A stretch of 48,229 nucleotides of DNA from Rhodospirillales bacterium (GCA_016794025.1 JAEUKX010000073.1:1-48229); one strand, 5' to 3'; shown: positions 14,592-23,932, counted from the first letter of the stretch. Notes: generated by a model not told the origin, from the sequence alone. A program made the numbers and translations.

Positions 14592-16773
14592 GCGCCTGCG
14601 TCCAGGCGCGCGTCAGTTCGCGCGCAAGGCGCTTTCCGTCCATCAGCGGCGAGGCTCCAAGCCGCGCGCGCAGCGCCGCGCGATCCTCGGCCGCGCGAAG
14701 TGCGGCGACGGCCCGCGCGACATAGTCCGCCTCGTCGGCCGCGATCAGGTCGGCCCGGCCGGCATGCGTCAGGATCGAAGCGCCGACGCGCGCGGCATGC
14801 CGGTCGCCCGCCAGCGTCACGACGGGGACGCCCATCCACAGGGCCTCGAGCGTCGTGATGGTGCCGTTGTAGGGAAACGGATCGAGCGCCACGTCGACAC
14901 GCGAATAGAGCCCGAGATGCCCGCCCGACCCGGCGACCCAGCCCACGAGATCGATCCGGGCAGGTTCGATCCCGTTCGCGGCGAACAGGGCGCGATAGCG
15001 CGCGACGATGCCCGGATCCTCGAAGCTCAGCGCCTTCAGCAGCAGCCGCGCATCGGGGACGGCCTGGAGCACGCGCGACCACAGCGCCACCGTGCGCGGC
15101 CCGAGCTTGGCGACATTGTTGAACGAGCCGAAGGTGGGCGGGCCGTCGGCGCGCGACGGTTCGGGGGCCGGCGGCGGCTGGAAAGCAAGGAAGCCGCCGT
15201 TCACGCGCACCGCGCGTTCCACGCAAGACGCATCGTCGGGGTCGGTGACGGCGTCCACGATGCGCATGTCGATCGCCGCCTGCCCCGTCGTCGCGGGATA
15301 GCCAAGCCATGTCGCCTGCACGTGCGCCGGCCGCAGCGCGAACAGCCCCATGCGGTTGGCGCGCGTGTGGCCCGACAGGTCCACCAGCACGTCGATCCCG
15401 TCGGCCGCGACCTGTTCGGCCACGTCGGCGTCCGCATGGCCGACGATCGGGCGCCAGCCATCGAAATGCGGCTTGAGCCGCGCGGTCATCGCGTCCTCGC
15501 GCGCCGTGTTCGAATAGGCGTGGAGCGAAACGCGCTCGCGCTCGAAATGCGGCAGCACGGCCGCCAGCACGAACGCGCAGGAATGGTGGCAGAAGTCGCC
15601 CGACACGAGCCCCACGCGCAGGCGCCCGCCATCGCCGCGCCGCGCGGGCCGCGGCCGCTGCGCCAGCCCCGCGCCCCAGCGCCGGTGCGCCGCCACGATC
15701 TCCGCCGCACCGATCGTGTCGTCGTAGTTGAGCGCATAGAGCATCGTCGAGGCCGTCGCCGGATCGTCCGGGGCCGCGGCCCGCGCCGCGGCATAGAGCG
15801 GGCGGGCCGCGGCGGCATCGCCGCAGTAGAGTTCGGCATTGGCGAGATTGGCGAGCGCCTTTGCCGAGCCGGGCCGGATATCCAGTGCCGTGGCAAATGC
15901 CGCGCGGGCGGCCGCGTAGCGACCGCGCCCCGCCTCGGCCACGCCGAGATTGAGCCAAGCCTCGAAATTGCGCGGCGCCTCGCGCGCGAGTTCGGCAAGC
16001 TGCGCTGCCGCGGCCGCATGGTCGTGCATGCCGCAGCGCGCGGCGGCCGCCGCCACGCGCGTGTCGACGTCGCCCCCGGCATGGCCATAGGCCGCCAGCG
16101 CCTCGTCGAAGCGCCCCAGTGCGGCCAGTGCGATGCCGAGATTGCGCCACGCCGCCGTATCCGCGGGCGCAAGCTGCGTGGCGCGCCGTGCCTTCGCCTC
16201 GGCCGCGGCACCGTCGCCCCGTTCGATCAGGGCGGCCGCCGCGCCCACAAGCGCTGCCGGCACATCCGGGGCGCGGGCGAAGGCGGCAAGCGCCCCTTCC
16301 CAGTCGCCGCGCCGCGCCAGCAGGTTGCCCAGATTGACGGCGGCACCGGCATGGCCGGGGTTCAGTTCCAGTGCCGTGCGCCATCCGCGTTCGGCGGCGG
16401 CGGAGTCCGCCGGCGCAAGCGCGTTGGCGTAGTTGAAATGCGCGTCGGCATCGCCGGGCGCCAGTGCCACCTGCCGCGCGAAGGCGGCCAGTGCCTCGGC
16501 CTCGCGTCCCGCGCCCTTCAGCGCCAGCGCGTGCGCGCCGTGATAGGCCGCCGTCGCGGGCGACAGCGCCAGCGCGCGTTCGAGGGGGGCCAGCGCCTCG
16601 CCGTCGCGGCCCATCTGCGAGAGGACGGCGCCGGTCAGGTAATGCGCGTCGGCCAGTCCCGGCGCGTCGCGCGCGGCGCCCTCGAACAGCGCGAGCGCAC
16701 CGGCCGTGTCGCCCGCCGCATGGCGCGCGAGACCGGCCTTGAGCCGGGCGACGGCTTCGTTCACATCCGGCAT
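14575..16773 (-). CDS. TPR-GT41 (SPINDLY/OGT-like, FlmG-like) glycosyltransferase A
   Basis: 732 residues from ATG 16773. About ten TPR-like helical pairs (residues 1-345, for example AAWRNLGIALAALGRFDEAL) precede a bacterial OGT catalytic region. Visible motifs: RLRVGLVSGDFCHHS with the active-site His, GIDVLVDLSGHTRANRMG, VQATWLGYPATTG, FGSFNNVAKLGP with the UDP-binding Lys, and DPFPYNGTITTLEALWMGVP. Caulobacter FlmG, of the same architecture, binds flagellin through its TPRs and adds a nonulosonic acid; a flagellin target is inferred here. It overlaps gene B by 13 bp in a three-gene minus-strand operon (C-B-A). A longer continuous frame over gene B is an antisense artefact. Confidence 0.88.
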   Translation of the reverse strand: MPDVNEAVARLKAGLARHAAGDTAGALALFEGAARDAPGLADAHYLTGAVLSQMGRDGEALAPLERALALSPATAAYHGAHALALKGAGREAEALAAFARQVALAPGDADAHFNYANALAPADSAAAERGWRTALELNPGHAGAAVNLGNLLARRGDWEGALAAFARAPDVPAALVGAAAALIERGDGAAAEAKARRATQLAPADTAAWRNLGIALAALGRFDEALAAYGHAGGDVDTRVAAAAARCGMHDHAAAAAQLAELAREAPRNFEAWLNLGVAEAGRGRYAAARAAFATALDIRPGSAKALANLANAELYCGDAAAARPLYAAARAAAPDDPATASTMLYALNYDDTIGAAEIVAAHRRWGAGLAQRPRPARRGDGGRLRVGLVSGDFCHHSCAFVLAAVLPHFERERVSLHAYSNTAREDAMTARLKPHFDGWRPIVGHADADVAEQVAADGIDVLVDLSGHTRANRMGLFALRPAHVQATWLGYPATTGQAAIDMRIVDAVTDPDDASCVERAVRVNGGFLAFQPPPAPEPSRADGPPTFGSFNNVAKLGPRTVALWSRVLQAVPDARLLLKALSFEDPGIVARYRALFAANGIEPARIDLVGWVAGSGGHLGLYSRVDVALDPFPYNGTITTLEALWMGVPVVTLAGDRHAARVGASILTHAGRADLIAADEADYVARAVAALRAAEDRAALRARLGASPLMDGKRLARELTRAWTQALRDVP

Positions 16774-18401
16774 GCGCGCGCCCACATCGCGCGATAGAGC
16801 CGCTCGTAGGCCCGCGCCTGCCCTTCGAGATCGCACAGCGAGGACGCCGCGACCGTGGCGCGCAGCGCCGCGCGGTCCTGATGCGGTGCCTCGGCGGCAA
16901 GCCGTGCTGCGATGCGCGCGAATCCTTCGACGTCGGACGCGCACCATTCCTCGCGATGCACGCGCGCGAGCATCGCCGCGGTCCAGCGCTGCGGAACCGT
17001 GGTTCCCACGCGCGTGACGACCGGCACGCCCATCCACAGCGCCTCGAACGTCGTGGTCGATCCGGTGAAGGGGAACGTGTCCAGCGTCACGTCGACACTG
17101 GCGTAGAATTTCAGGTGCTGGTCGCGCCCGCCGCCGCTCGACTCGTAATCGATGCGCGCCGGCTCGATGCCGCGCGCGGCGAACGCCTCGCCCACGCGCG
17201 CACGCGCGGCCGGGTCGGCATAGACGCCCAGATAGCGCAGCCGCAGCCGCGAACCCGGCACGGCCTTCATCGCCGCGGCCCACATGTCGTAGGTCGCGGG
17301 CGCCATCTTCACCGGGTTGTTGGCCGAGCCGAACGTGACGTGGCCGTTGGCGATGCAGGGCGCCGGCCCCGTCGGCGGCGCGTCGCCCGGCGGCGGATGG
17401 ACGTAGACATGGCGCGTCAGCAGCGGGCGCTCCACGAAACGGTCGGCGCGGCCGGCGACCATCGCGGGATCGAGGATGATCGCGTCGATCGCGTCGCTGC
17501 CGAGCGTGCACACGTCGTAGATCGAGATCTGCACGGGTGCAGGCCTGCGGAAAAGGATGCCCGCGCGGTTGCGGTCGAAATGGCCGGCCGTCAGCACGAG
17601 CACGTCGATGCCGTCGGCGGCGATGCGCGCGGCGGCCGCCGCGTCGTCCATCCCCACGGTCGACGTCCAGCCATCCGACATCCTGCGGAACGTCTCGGTG
17701 TACTCGTCCGAACCGTCGAGTTCGGCATAGACGTGGACCTCGAAATTCGCGCGGTCGCGGTGCGTGAAGATCCCCGCCATGTTGCGCGCGACCGAATGCA
17801 TGCGGAAATCCGACGACACGTAGCCCACGCGCAGCTTGCGGCACGGGTCGGGATCGCGCGGCGCCGGGCGCGATGCGGGCACCGGCATGGCCTCGGCCGC
17901 GTGGCGCATGTTCGCGGCGAGGATCTGCTCGGGCGTCACCTCGTCGGAGAAGTGGAGCATGTTGAGATACGAGCGCCAGCAATGCATGCGCAGCGCGCCG
18001 CTCGAGCACGCGATGGCGGTCGCGAAGGCGGCCATCGCGTCGCGGTAGCGCCCCTGGCCCAGCAGGGCCGAGCCCAGCTGGTGGCGCGCCACCGCGTCGT
18101 CGGGCGCCAGTTCGAGCACGCGGCGGAACATCGCCTCGGCCGCGGCGCCGCGGCCGGCCGTGGCAAGCGTGTTTGCAAGGTTCATGGCGATGTGCCGGTC
18201 GCCGGGCGCAAGGGCGAGCGCGCGCTCGAACAGGCCGATGGCGGCGTCGGCCTCGCGCCGGCCCGCGCGCGCCACGCCCAGATCGACGAGGCTCGGCAGG
18301 TGGCGGGGATCGGCGGCAAGCTGCGCCTCGAAATGCGCGATGGCGCGCGCCACGTCGCCCGCCGCGAAGGCGGCCGCCCCCGCCTCGTAGTCGCCGCTCA
18401 A
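16761..18401 (-). CDS. TPR-GT41 (SPINDLY/OGT-like) glycosyltransferase B
   Basis: About 546 residues from TTG 18401, which overlaps the stop of gene C (TTGA) and has a GGGGGGA ribosome site. An ATG at 18482 would add residues that do not look like TPR. It has fewer TPRs (about four, residues 1-140) than gene A. Catalytic motifs: KLRVGYVSSDFRMHS, GIDVLVLTAGHFDRNRAG (where relatives have DLAGHT), FGSANNPVKMAP, and DTFPFTGSTTTFEALWMGVP. The changed LTAGHFDRN segment suggests a different acceptor or sugar. Middle gene of operon C-B-A. Flagellin as substrate is inferred. Confidence 0.85.
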   Translation of the reverse strand: MSGDYEAGAAAFAAGDVARAIAHFEAQLAADPRHLPSLVDLGVARAGRREADAAIGLFERALALAPGDRHIAMNLANTLATAGRGAAAEAMFRRVLELAPDDAVARHQLGSALLGQGRYRDAMAAFATAIACSSGALRMHCWRSYLNMLHFSDEVTPEQILAANMRHAAEAMPVPASRPAPRDPDPCRKLRVGYVSSDFRMHSVARNMAGIFTHRDRANFEVHVYAELDGSDEYTETFRRMSDGWTSTVGMDDAAAAARIAADGIDVLVLTAGHFDRNRAGILFRRPAPVQISIYDVCTLGSDAIDAIILDPAMVAGRADRFVERPLLTRHVYVHPPPGDAPPTGPAPCIANGHVTFGSANNPVKMAPATYDMWAAAMKAVPGSRLRLRYLGVYADPAARARVGEAFAARGIEPARIDYESSGGGRDQHLKFYASVDVTLDTFPFTGSTTTFEALWMGVPVVTRVGTTVPQRWTAAMLARVHREEWCASDVEGFARIAARLAAEAPHQDRAALRATVAASSLCDLEGQARAYERLYRAMWARACRM

Positions 18402-20521
18402 ACGATCCCCCCGGCAACCTTCGCGAGGAATTCGCCAAGCGCCTCGGTCGTCGTGCGGTCGTTCCACAGCCGGTCGCGGCACGCGCGCGTGCGTTCGCGG
18501 TAGGCGTCAAGGGCGGCGCGGTCGCTGCCCAAGCGCACCGCGCGCGCCACGTAATCGTCGGCGTCGGCCGCGATCCCCTCGTCGAGGCCTGCCTTCGTCA
18601 GGATCGCGAAGCTGTGCCGGCCGCGCATCTGGTCGCCCGGCCAGGTCAGCGCCGGCAGTCCCTGGGCCAGCGCTTCGAGCGTGGTGTTGCCGCCCGACCA
18701 GCGCATCGAGTCAAGGAACAGGTCGCACGCCGCGTTGAGTGCGGCGTAGCGCGGGCCGTCCTGCTGCGGCAGCACGACGACGTGGCGCGCGGCATCGAGC
18801 CCGCGCGCCGCGAAGGCGGCCGACACGCGCGCCGCGAAGGCGCCCGTCAGTTCGCGCGATGTCGGATGGCCGAGGAAGACGAACTGCGAATCCGGCACGG
18901 CGGCCGCGATGCGCGCCAGCGCGTCGTCGTCCTGCGGGAGATACTTGAAGATCGACTGGCAGCAGAGATAGCGCATCGCGCCCGGCCTGAGGCCGAAGGC
19001 GGCCGCATCCATCTTCGCGGGCACGACGGCCGGCGGCGCATAGTCGATCGACAGGCCCGGCAGGCGCAGCACGCGCTCGGTATAGCGCGCGGCCTCGCCG
19101 GGCGGCTCCATCAGGTCGCTGGAAAGGAACCAGTCGAGCGTCGGCAGCCCCGTCGTTTCCGGATGCCCCCACGACACGCACTGGACCGGCGCCAGCCGCA
19201 ACGCGGCAAGCTTGTGCGCGATCGGATCCATCCCGATCTCGGGATAGATCAGCACGTGCGGCCGGTCGGCCGCGATCGCGGCGGCCATCGCCTCGTAGCC
19301 CGGCAGGCCCTCGACGAACCGCCCGCATGCGCGGCGCGCGGCATCCGTCTCCTCGTCGGCGCGCCCGGCGGTCCAGTAGCCGGCCACGTCGAAGCGCCGG
19401 CGGTCGAGATTTTCGATCCAGCCGCGGAACAGCTTCCAGATCGAGTGGTGGCGGAAATACGCCGTCACGAATCCCACGCGGACGCGCTCGCCCGGTGCCG
19501 GCGCGCGCGTCGCGCACGCGGCCCACTGCGGATGGGCCCTGGCCATCGCCGCGCACACGAAGCGGCCGTACTTCCCCTGCGGGTCGGTGTCGGTCTGCGC
19601 CTGATAGGGCAGGAAGAACGGCTGCTGCTGGCCCACGGCCGCGGCGACCGCCGGCGCCACGCCGGGCACGGAAAGGTCGAGCGCCGCGATCGTGCGGTCG
19701 AGTGCGGCCAGATACGCCGCGCGCGCCGCCTCGATCTCGTCCGCGGAGGAATAGAGGATCGGCAGTTCGGCAAAGCATGCCCCCAGCCGCGCGCCGACAT
19801 TGCCGGGATCGATCTCGATCGCGCGCGCGAACGAGGCCTTCGCCGCGGCGCGCGCGTCCCGGTCCTGCAGGAGCGACCCGAGATTGGCGTGCGCCTGCGC
19901 CATGTCGGGCGCAAGCTCGATCGCCTTGCGCAAGGCCGGCTCGGCTTCGTCGAGCGATCCGCGTTCGTGCAGGGCGGCGCCCAGATTGTTCCACAGATCG
20001 GCCGCATCGGGCCGCAGCACGAGCCCGCGCCGGTAGCTTGCGATGGCATCGTCGAGCGCGCGGCGCCGGTGCTGCGCACGCGCGAGCAGCGCCCACGCGC
20101 GCGGATCGTCGGCGCGCTTTGCGAGCGCGCGCACATAGCGCGCTTCCGCCGCCGCGCCGTCGCCCGCCTGCTCGAGTGCCACGCCTTCTTCGACAAGCGC
20201 ATCGATCAGGGCGGGATCGAGTGCGGCAGCCCGCGCGTAGGCATCGGCCGCCTCGCGCCAGCGCGCGCACAGCGCCAGGGCGTGTCCGAGATTCGCGAAG
20301 CCCGTGGCCGCGCGCGGGTCGAGCGTGACGGCCTCGCGCAACATGTCGACAGCCGATTCGCTCCGGCCCAGCGACAGAAGTGCCGTGCCGAGTGCCTGAT
20401 AAAGCGCCGGCACGCGGATCCCGCCGGTGACAAGTTTCTGGTATTCTAATACCGCTTCTTCGAGACGGCCGGCCTGATGATGCGCCACGGCCGTCGAAAG
20501 AATCGCTGAAACCCCTTCCAT
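18398..20521 (-). CDS. TPR-GT41-like glycosyltransferase C (divergent)
   Basis: 707 residues from ATG 20521. At least seven TPRs (residues 5-260, for example DLWNNLGAALHERGSLDEAE), then a linker and a distant GT41 domain: RVRVGFVTAYFRHHSIWKL keeps the His, MDPIAHKLAALRLAPVQCVSWGHPETTG replaces the usual LGYP motif by WGHP, CCQSIFKYLPQDDD keeps a Lys, and SMRWSGGNTTLEALAQGLP ends the fold. It belongs to a separate branch from A, B, D and E. First gene of the minus operon C-B-A, divergent from flagellin with about 230 bp between. Likely a flagellin or surface-glycan transferase (inferred). Confidence 0.83.
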   Translation of the reverse strand: MEGVSAILSTAVAHHQAGRLEEAVLEYQKLVTGGIRVPALYQALGTALLSLGRSESAVDMLREAVTLDPRAATGFANLGHALALCARWREAADAYARAAALDPALIDALVEEGVALEQAGDGAAAEARYVRALAKRADDPRAWALLARAQHRRRALDDAIASYRRGLVLRPDAADLWNNLGAALHERGSLDEAEPALRKAIELAPDMAQAHANLGSLLQDRDARAAAKASFARAIEIDPGNVGARLGACFAELPILYSSADEIEAARAAYLAALDRTIAALDLSVPGVAPAVAAAVGQQQPFFLPYQAQTDTDPQGKYGRFVCAAMARAHPQWAACATRAPAPGERVRVGFVTAYFRHHSIWKLFRGWIENLDRRRFDVAGYWTAGRADEETDAARRACGRFVEGLPGYEAMAAAIAADRPHVLIYPEIGMDPIAHKLAALRLAPVQCVSWGHPETTGLPTLDWFLSSDLMEPPGEAARYTERVLRLPGLSIDYAPPAVVPAKMDAAAFGLRPGAMRYLCCQSIFKYLPQDDDALARIAAAVPDSQFVFLGHPTSRELTGAFAARVSAAFAARGLDAARHVVVLPQQDGPRYAALNAACDLFLDSMRWSGGNTTLEALAQGLPALTWPGDQMRGRHSFAILTKAGLDEGIAADADDYVARAVRLGSDRAALDAYRERTRACRDRLWNDRTTTEALGEFLAKVAGGIV

Positions 20522-20684
20522 TGCGGGAGCATAGCCGAGATGGCGCGCGCTGGCACGCGGCGTCCGGGACCTGTTGCAGACTTGCACGGGCGGGAGGAGA
20601 TCAACTCCAATTGTCTCAAATTTTATGTTTTTTTCTCGCACCCGGACTTCATTTGTAGTAACGTAACAATTGCGGGCGACGTCT

Positions 20685-20699
20685 TGGGACAGGGCTCGC
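20685..20699 (+). promoter_or_regulatory. Sigma-54 promoter of flagellin gene
   Basis: TGGGACAGGGCTCGC: three deviations from consensus but correct GG/GC spacing. A start near 20711 gives a leader of about 43 nt. A CCGGCA half-site lies just downstream at 20708-20713. The region 20522-20684 is AT-rich and also holds the divergent start of glycosyltransferase C; GTAACGTAAC occurs near 20657. Confidence 0.55.
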
Positions 20700-20753
20700 C
20701 TGCAGATCCGGCAGAACGTTGGGTCTGACCCTAGAAGAGGAAGGAACTACTCC

Positions 20754-21572
20754 ATGTCGAATTCGATCAATACAAACGTCGGCGCGATGGTCGCGCTGTC
20801 GTCTCTGCGCACGACTCAGGCGGCCCTCAACGTCGCCTCCAAGCAGGTCCAGACCGGCTACCGCGTCGCCGACGCGGCCGATGACGCGTCGACCTTCTCG
20901 GTCGCGCAGGGCATCCGCGGCAACCTGCAGGCCTTCCAGGCCGTCCAGGGCTCGCTGGCCAACGGCGTGGGCCTCGGCTCCGTCACGCAGGCCGCGCTGA
21001 CGAACATCTCGAACCTCATCGGCAACCTGCAGGCCAAGATCACGCAGCTGGCCGACGGGTCGATCAGCGCCAACCAGCGCACGATCTACACCGCCGACTT
21101 CAACTCGATGACCTCGCAGATCGCCAACTTCATCAGCCAGGCGAACTACAACGGCACGAACCTCCTCTCGGCCGCCTCGGCAGCCAAGACGTTCCTTGCC
21201 GACACGAACGCGGTCACGCTGACGATGACCTCGCAATCGTCGGTCAACGCGGCGTTCACCACGTTCAACGCCTCGTCGGTCGCCTCGGCCTCGCAGGCCA
21301 CACTGGCGCTGACCTCGCTCAACACGTTCTCGCAGGCGGTGGCGAGCTCGCTGGGCGCCAACGCGGCGGAAACCCGCTCGCTGCAGCTCCAGTCGAACTT
21401 CGTCAACTCGATCGTCGACGCGACCACGACGGGCCTCGGCGCCATCGTCGACGCCGACATCGGCAAGGCTTCGGCTTCGGTGCAGGCGCTGCAGGTCCGC
21501 CAGCAGCTCGGCATCCAGTCGCTGTCCATCGCCAACCAGCAGCCCTCGGTCCTGCTCGGCCTCTTCCGCTAA
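20754..21572 (+). CDS. fliC: Flagellin
   Basis: 272 residues, a short alphaproteobacterial flagellin (the gene is often called flaA or fljK in relatives). The N-terminal D0/D1 helices are present (MSNSINTNVGAMVALSSLRT, then LNVASKQVQTGYRVADAADDA), as are the C-terminal D1/D0 helices (AETRSLQLQSNFVNSIVDAT, VRQQLGIQSLSIANQQPSVL, ending FR). The central part (about 145-192) is small but rich in Ser/Thr (LTMTSQSSVNAAFTTFNASS), a plausible O-glycosylation zone for the nearby GT41 enzymes. ATG 20754 follows AGAGGAAGGA. It is the only flagellin in the window. Its own terminator follows, and flaF lies next. Confidence 0.96.
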   Translation: MSNSINTNVGAMVALSSLRTTQAALNVASKQVQTGYRVADAADDASTFSVAQGIRGNLQAFQAVQGSLANGVGLGSVTQAALTNISNLIGNLQAKITQLADGSISANQRTIYTADFNSMTSQIANFISQANYNGTNLLSAASAAKTFLADTNAVTLTMTSQSSVNAAFTTFNASSVASASQATLALTSLNTFSQAVASSLGANAAETRSLQLQSNFVNSIVDATTTGLGAIVDADIGKASASVQALQVRQQLGIQSLSIANQQPSVLLGLFR

Positions 21573-21601
21573 GAGCCCGATACCACGACCGATCCAAGAC
21601 G

Positions 21602-21634
21602 CGAGGGCGGCCGAAAGGCCGCCCTCGTTGCGTT
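21602..21634 (+). terminator. Intrinsic terminator after flagellin
   Basis: CGAGGGCGGCC, GAAA tetraloop, GGCCGCCCTCG (21602-21627), then GTTGCGTTT. An 11-bp stem with a stable tetraloop, as expected after a highly expressed gene. Confidence 0.8.
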
Positions 21635-21771
21635 TGTAGTGCCCCGTCGCGTTTGCAGCGACTGCAGCGCGGCGGGGATTCCGCTTTGCTTTTGCGCGAT
21701 TCCTGCGACTCGGTTATTAATGTCGACAGCGAAACGGGCCCAGGGCCCGCTTCACGGCCCCAGGAGGAATC

Positions 21772-22146
21772 GTGCAGAACCCGAACCCATCGGCGCCCGG
21801 CGCCAACGAGTCCGACCGCGAGCGGGAATATCGCCTCCTGTCCCTGGTCACGAAGAAGCTGACCGACGCGAAGGCCGTCATCACGCAGCTCGACCCCCAG
21901 TCGGTCGGCCAGGTCTGCGACGCGATCTTCCACAACCGCGACGTCTGGAACGCCTTCGTCACCGACGTGGCCGACGAGCACAACAAGCTCCCCAAGGAGC
22001 TGAAGGTGCTGCTCATCAACCTCGCGGCCTACGTGAACAAGAATTCCGACATGATCGTGAACAGCCATCCGGACGGCGATCTCGACATGCTCATCGCCAT
22101 CAACCGCCACGTCATGGACGGTCTGCGCGGGGCAACCGGCGGCTGA
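21772..22146 (+). CDS. flaF: Flagellar biosynthesis regulator FlaF (copy 1)
   Basis: 124 residues from GTG 21772 with a strong AGGAGG ribosome site. FlaF in Caulobacter promotes flagellin synthesis and export, opposing FlbT. Family motifs: EREYRLLSLVTKKLTDAK, RDVWNAFVTDVADEHNKLPKE and DLDMLIAINRHVMDGL. It lies directly downstream of flagellin, the standard place. A second, divergent FlaF is encoded at 33127-33567. The 200-bp gap before it contains the flagellin terminator and a GGGCCCAGGGCCC hairpin close to the start; no convincing promoter is seen. Confidence 0.92.
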   Translation: MQNPNPSAPGANESDREREYRLLSLVTKKLTDAKAVITQLDPQSVGQVCDAIFHNRDVWNAFVTDVADEHNKLPKELKVLLINLAAYVNKNSDMIVNSHPDGDLDMLIAINRHVMDGLRGATGG

Positions 22147-22282
22147 TCAAGCATCCGGGCGCCCGCGCCCGGACGACGCCCATCCCACCGGCGCGCCCCG
22201 ATCCGGATCCTGAAATCCGGGGGGCGCGCCGGTTGCGTTTCAGCCTCCGGCTCGCCCGCCTCCCGCACGCCCGCGAAACCGC

Positions 22283-23611
22283 ATGACCCAGCGCCGCAGC
22301 CCTCCGCCCGACAAGGCCGACAAGCTCGTGACGGCCGGCTTCGAGCGCCATCGCGCCGGCGACATCGCCGCCGCCTCGGAGTTCTACGCGCGTGCGCTGC
22401 GCATGCGCCCGAACCACGCGGACGCGCTGCATCTTTCCGGACTGACCGAACGCGCCATGGGCCGGCACGCCGAAGCGCACGCCCGCATCGAGCGCGCCTG
22501 CCGGCTGTCGCCCGGCCATGCGCCGTTCGAGGCGAACCGCGCGGCGACGCTCATCACGCTCGGCCGCCCGGCCGAGGCGCTTGTCGCGGCCGACATGGCC
22601 GTGGCGCTCGATGCCCGGTTCGCGCCCGCGCACGCCAACCGCGCCGCCGCACTGGCCGGGCTCGGCCGCGAGGCGGATGCCATCGCGACCTACCGCCACG
22701 CGCTGGCGATCGATCCGGCCAGCCTCGAAGCGCTCAACAACCTTGCCAATCTCGAACAGCGGCACGGCAATCTCGACGACGCCTGCGCATACTACGAGCG
22801 CGCGCTGGCGCTGGCGCCCGGCCACGCGCACATCCACTCGAACTACGGCACGGCGATCTACGCGCTCTATGTCGCCGGCCGCGGCGAATTGGCTGCGCGC
22901 AAGGCATCCGAGTGGCTCGCCCGGCACCCGGAGAGTCCGACCGCGCGCCATTGGGCCGCGGCCCTGGCCGGCACGCAGGCGCCGCCGCGCGCGGAGGACG
23001 GCTACGTGCGCGGCGCATTCGACCTGTTCGCGGCGACGTTCGACAGCACGCTCGCCTCGGTCGGCTACAGCGCGCCGGACGGCATCAAGGCGATGCTGGC
23101 ACAGCAATGGGGCGAGCCGACGCGCCGTTTCGACATCCTCGATGCGGGCTGCGGCACGGGGCTCGCCGGGCTTGTCCTTCGCGCGTGGGCCAAACGGCTG
23201 GAGGGCGTCGATCTTTCCGGCGGCATGCTCGAGCGTGCGCACGCGCGCGATATCTACGACGAACTTCGCGAGGGCGAACTGGTCGCCGACCTGGCCGCGC
23301 ACGCGCAGGCCTACGACCTGATCGTGGCCGCCGACGTGTTCTGCTATTTCGGCGTTCTCGACGAGGCGCTCGGTGCCGCACGCGAAGCGCTGCGTCCGGA
23401 CGGGCACCTTGTCTTCTCGACCGAGACGCTGCTTCCCGACGAAAGCGGCGACTGGAAGGTGCGGCCGTCGGGCCGCTACGCGCATGCGCGCGACTATGTG
23501 GAAGCTGCCGTTGCGCGGGCCGGTTTCACGCCCGTCCTATGGCGCGTCGAATCGCCGCGCGCCGAAGACGGCAAGCCGATTCCCGGTCTTATCGTGATGG
23601 CGCGGCGCTAG
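22283..23611 (+). CDS. TPR-containing SAM-dependent methyltransferase
   Basis: 442 residues. The N-terminal half holds about five TPRs (residues 10-185, for example APAHANRAAALAGLGREADA, NNLANLEQRHGNLDDACAYY). The C-terminal half is a class I methyltransferase with SAM motif FDILDAGCGTGLAGLVLRAW, GVDLSGGMLERAH, YDLIVAADVFCYFGVLDEAL and LRPDGHLVFSTE. The architecture parallels the TPR-GT41 enzymes: TPRs for a protein partner fused to a modifying enzyme. Located between flaF and flbT, it may methylate flagellin or its glycan (inferred). ATG 22283. Confidence 0.85.
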   Translation: MTQRRSPPPDKADKLVTAGFERHRAGDIAAASEFYARALRMRPNHADALHLSGLTERAMGRHAEAHARIERACRLSPGHAPFEANRAATLITLGRPAEALVAADMAVALDARFAPAHANRAAALAGLGREADAIATYRHALAIDPASLEALNNLANLEQRHGNLDDACAYYERALALAPGHAHIHSNYGTAIYALYVAGRGELAARKASEWLARHPESPTARHWAAALAGTQAPPRAEDGYVRGAFDLFAATFDSTLASVGYSAPDGIKAMLAQQWGEPTRRFDILDAGCGTGLAGLVLRAWAKRLEGVDLSGGMLERAHARDIYDELREGELVADLAAHAQAYDLIVAADVFCYFGVLDEALGAAREALRPDGHLVFSTETLLPDESGDWKVRPSGRYAHARDYVEAAVARAGFTPVLWRVESPRAEDGKPIPGLIVMARR

Positions 23612-23635
23612 CCGCGCGTGTCGGCCCCGCGCGTG

Positions 23636-23872
23636 TCAGCCGAAGTCGCCGGCCTCGATCCGCGCGCCCATGTCGTTGACCAGATGCTTGACCGCGTCGC
23701 GGCCATAGACCTCGACGAGCATCTGCATCACGACGGTGAAGCAGGCCACGGTCAGCGTGTCGCGGTGAAGGCCCTGGCGCATGCCCTCTTCCATCGCGTC
23801 GGCGACGACGCGCATGGCGGCCAGCCGTTCCTGGTCGGTGCTGGCGATGTTGAATGTGCTGTCGTCCGACAT
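23636..23872 (-). CDS. Small protein of unknown function, likely CtrA-regulated
   Basis: 78 residues from ATG 23872, CCGGAGACCGGGAC upstream. Mostly helical and acidic (MSDDSTFNIASTDQERLAAM, then VVADAMEEGMRQGLHRDTL and HLVNDMGARIEAG). No signal peptide or known family. A convincing promoter with a CtrA-type TTAACCAT lies about 60 bp upstream. This makes it more likely to be a real gene, perhaps of cell-cycle or flagellar control. Convergent with the TPR-methyltransferase, 24 bp apart. Confidence 0.65.
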   Translation of the reverse strand: MSDDSTFNIASTDQERLAAMRVVADAMEEGMRQGLHRDTLTVACFTVVMQMLVEVYGRDAVKHLVNDMGARIEAGDFG

Positions 23873-23932
23873 GTCCCGGTCTCCGGATTGCGCATGCGCC
23901 AGCGTCGGCGCGAATCGCGCCCGCTGCGGCGT

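Noticed and set aside
14575..18510. A single 1311-residue protein covering glycosyltransferases A and B
   Set aside because: The upstream part is out of frame with the B gene, which has its own intact GT41 motifs; gene A has its own ATG at 16773 overlapping the B stop.
9505..20666. GTAACGTA/ACGTAAC words shared by the 9.5-kb gap and the flagellin upstream region as a common operator
   Set aside because: Short words in AT-rich gaps with no constant spacing or symmetry; chance cannot be excluded.
21675..21689. Sigma-54 promoter for flaF copy 1 (GGGATTCCGCTTTGC)
   Set aside because: Spacing fits, but the -24 box beyond GG does not match; too weak to call.
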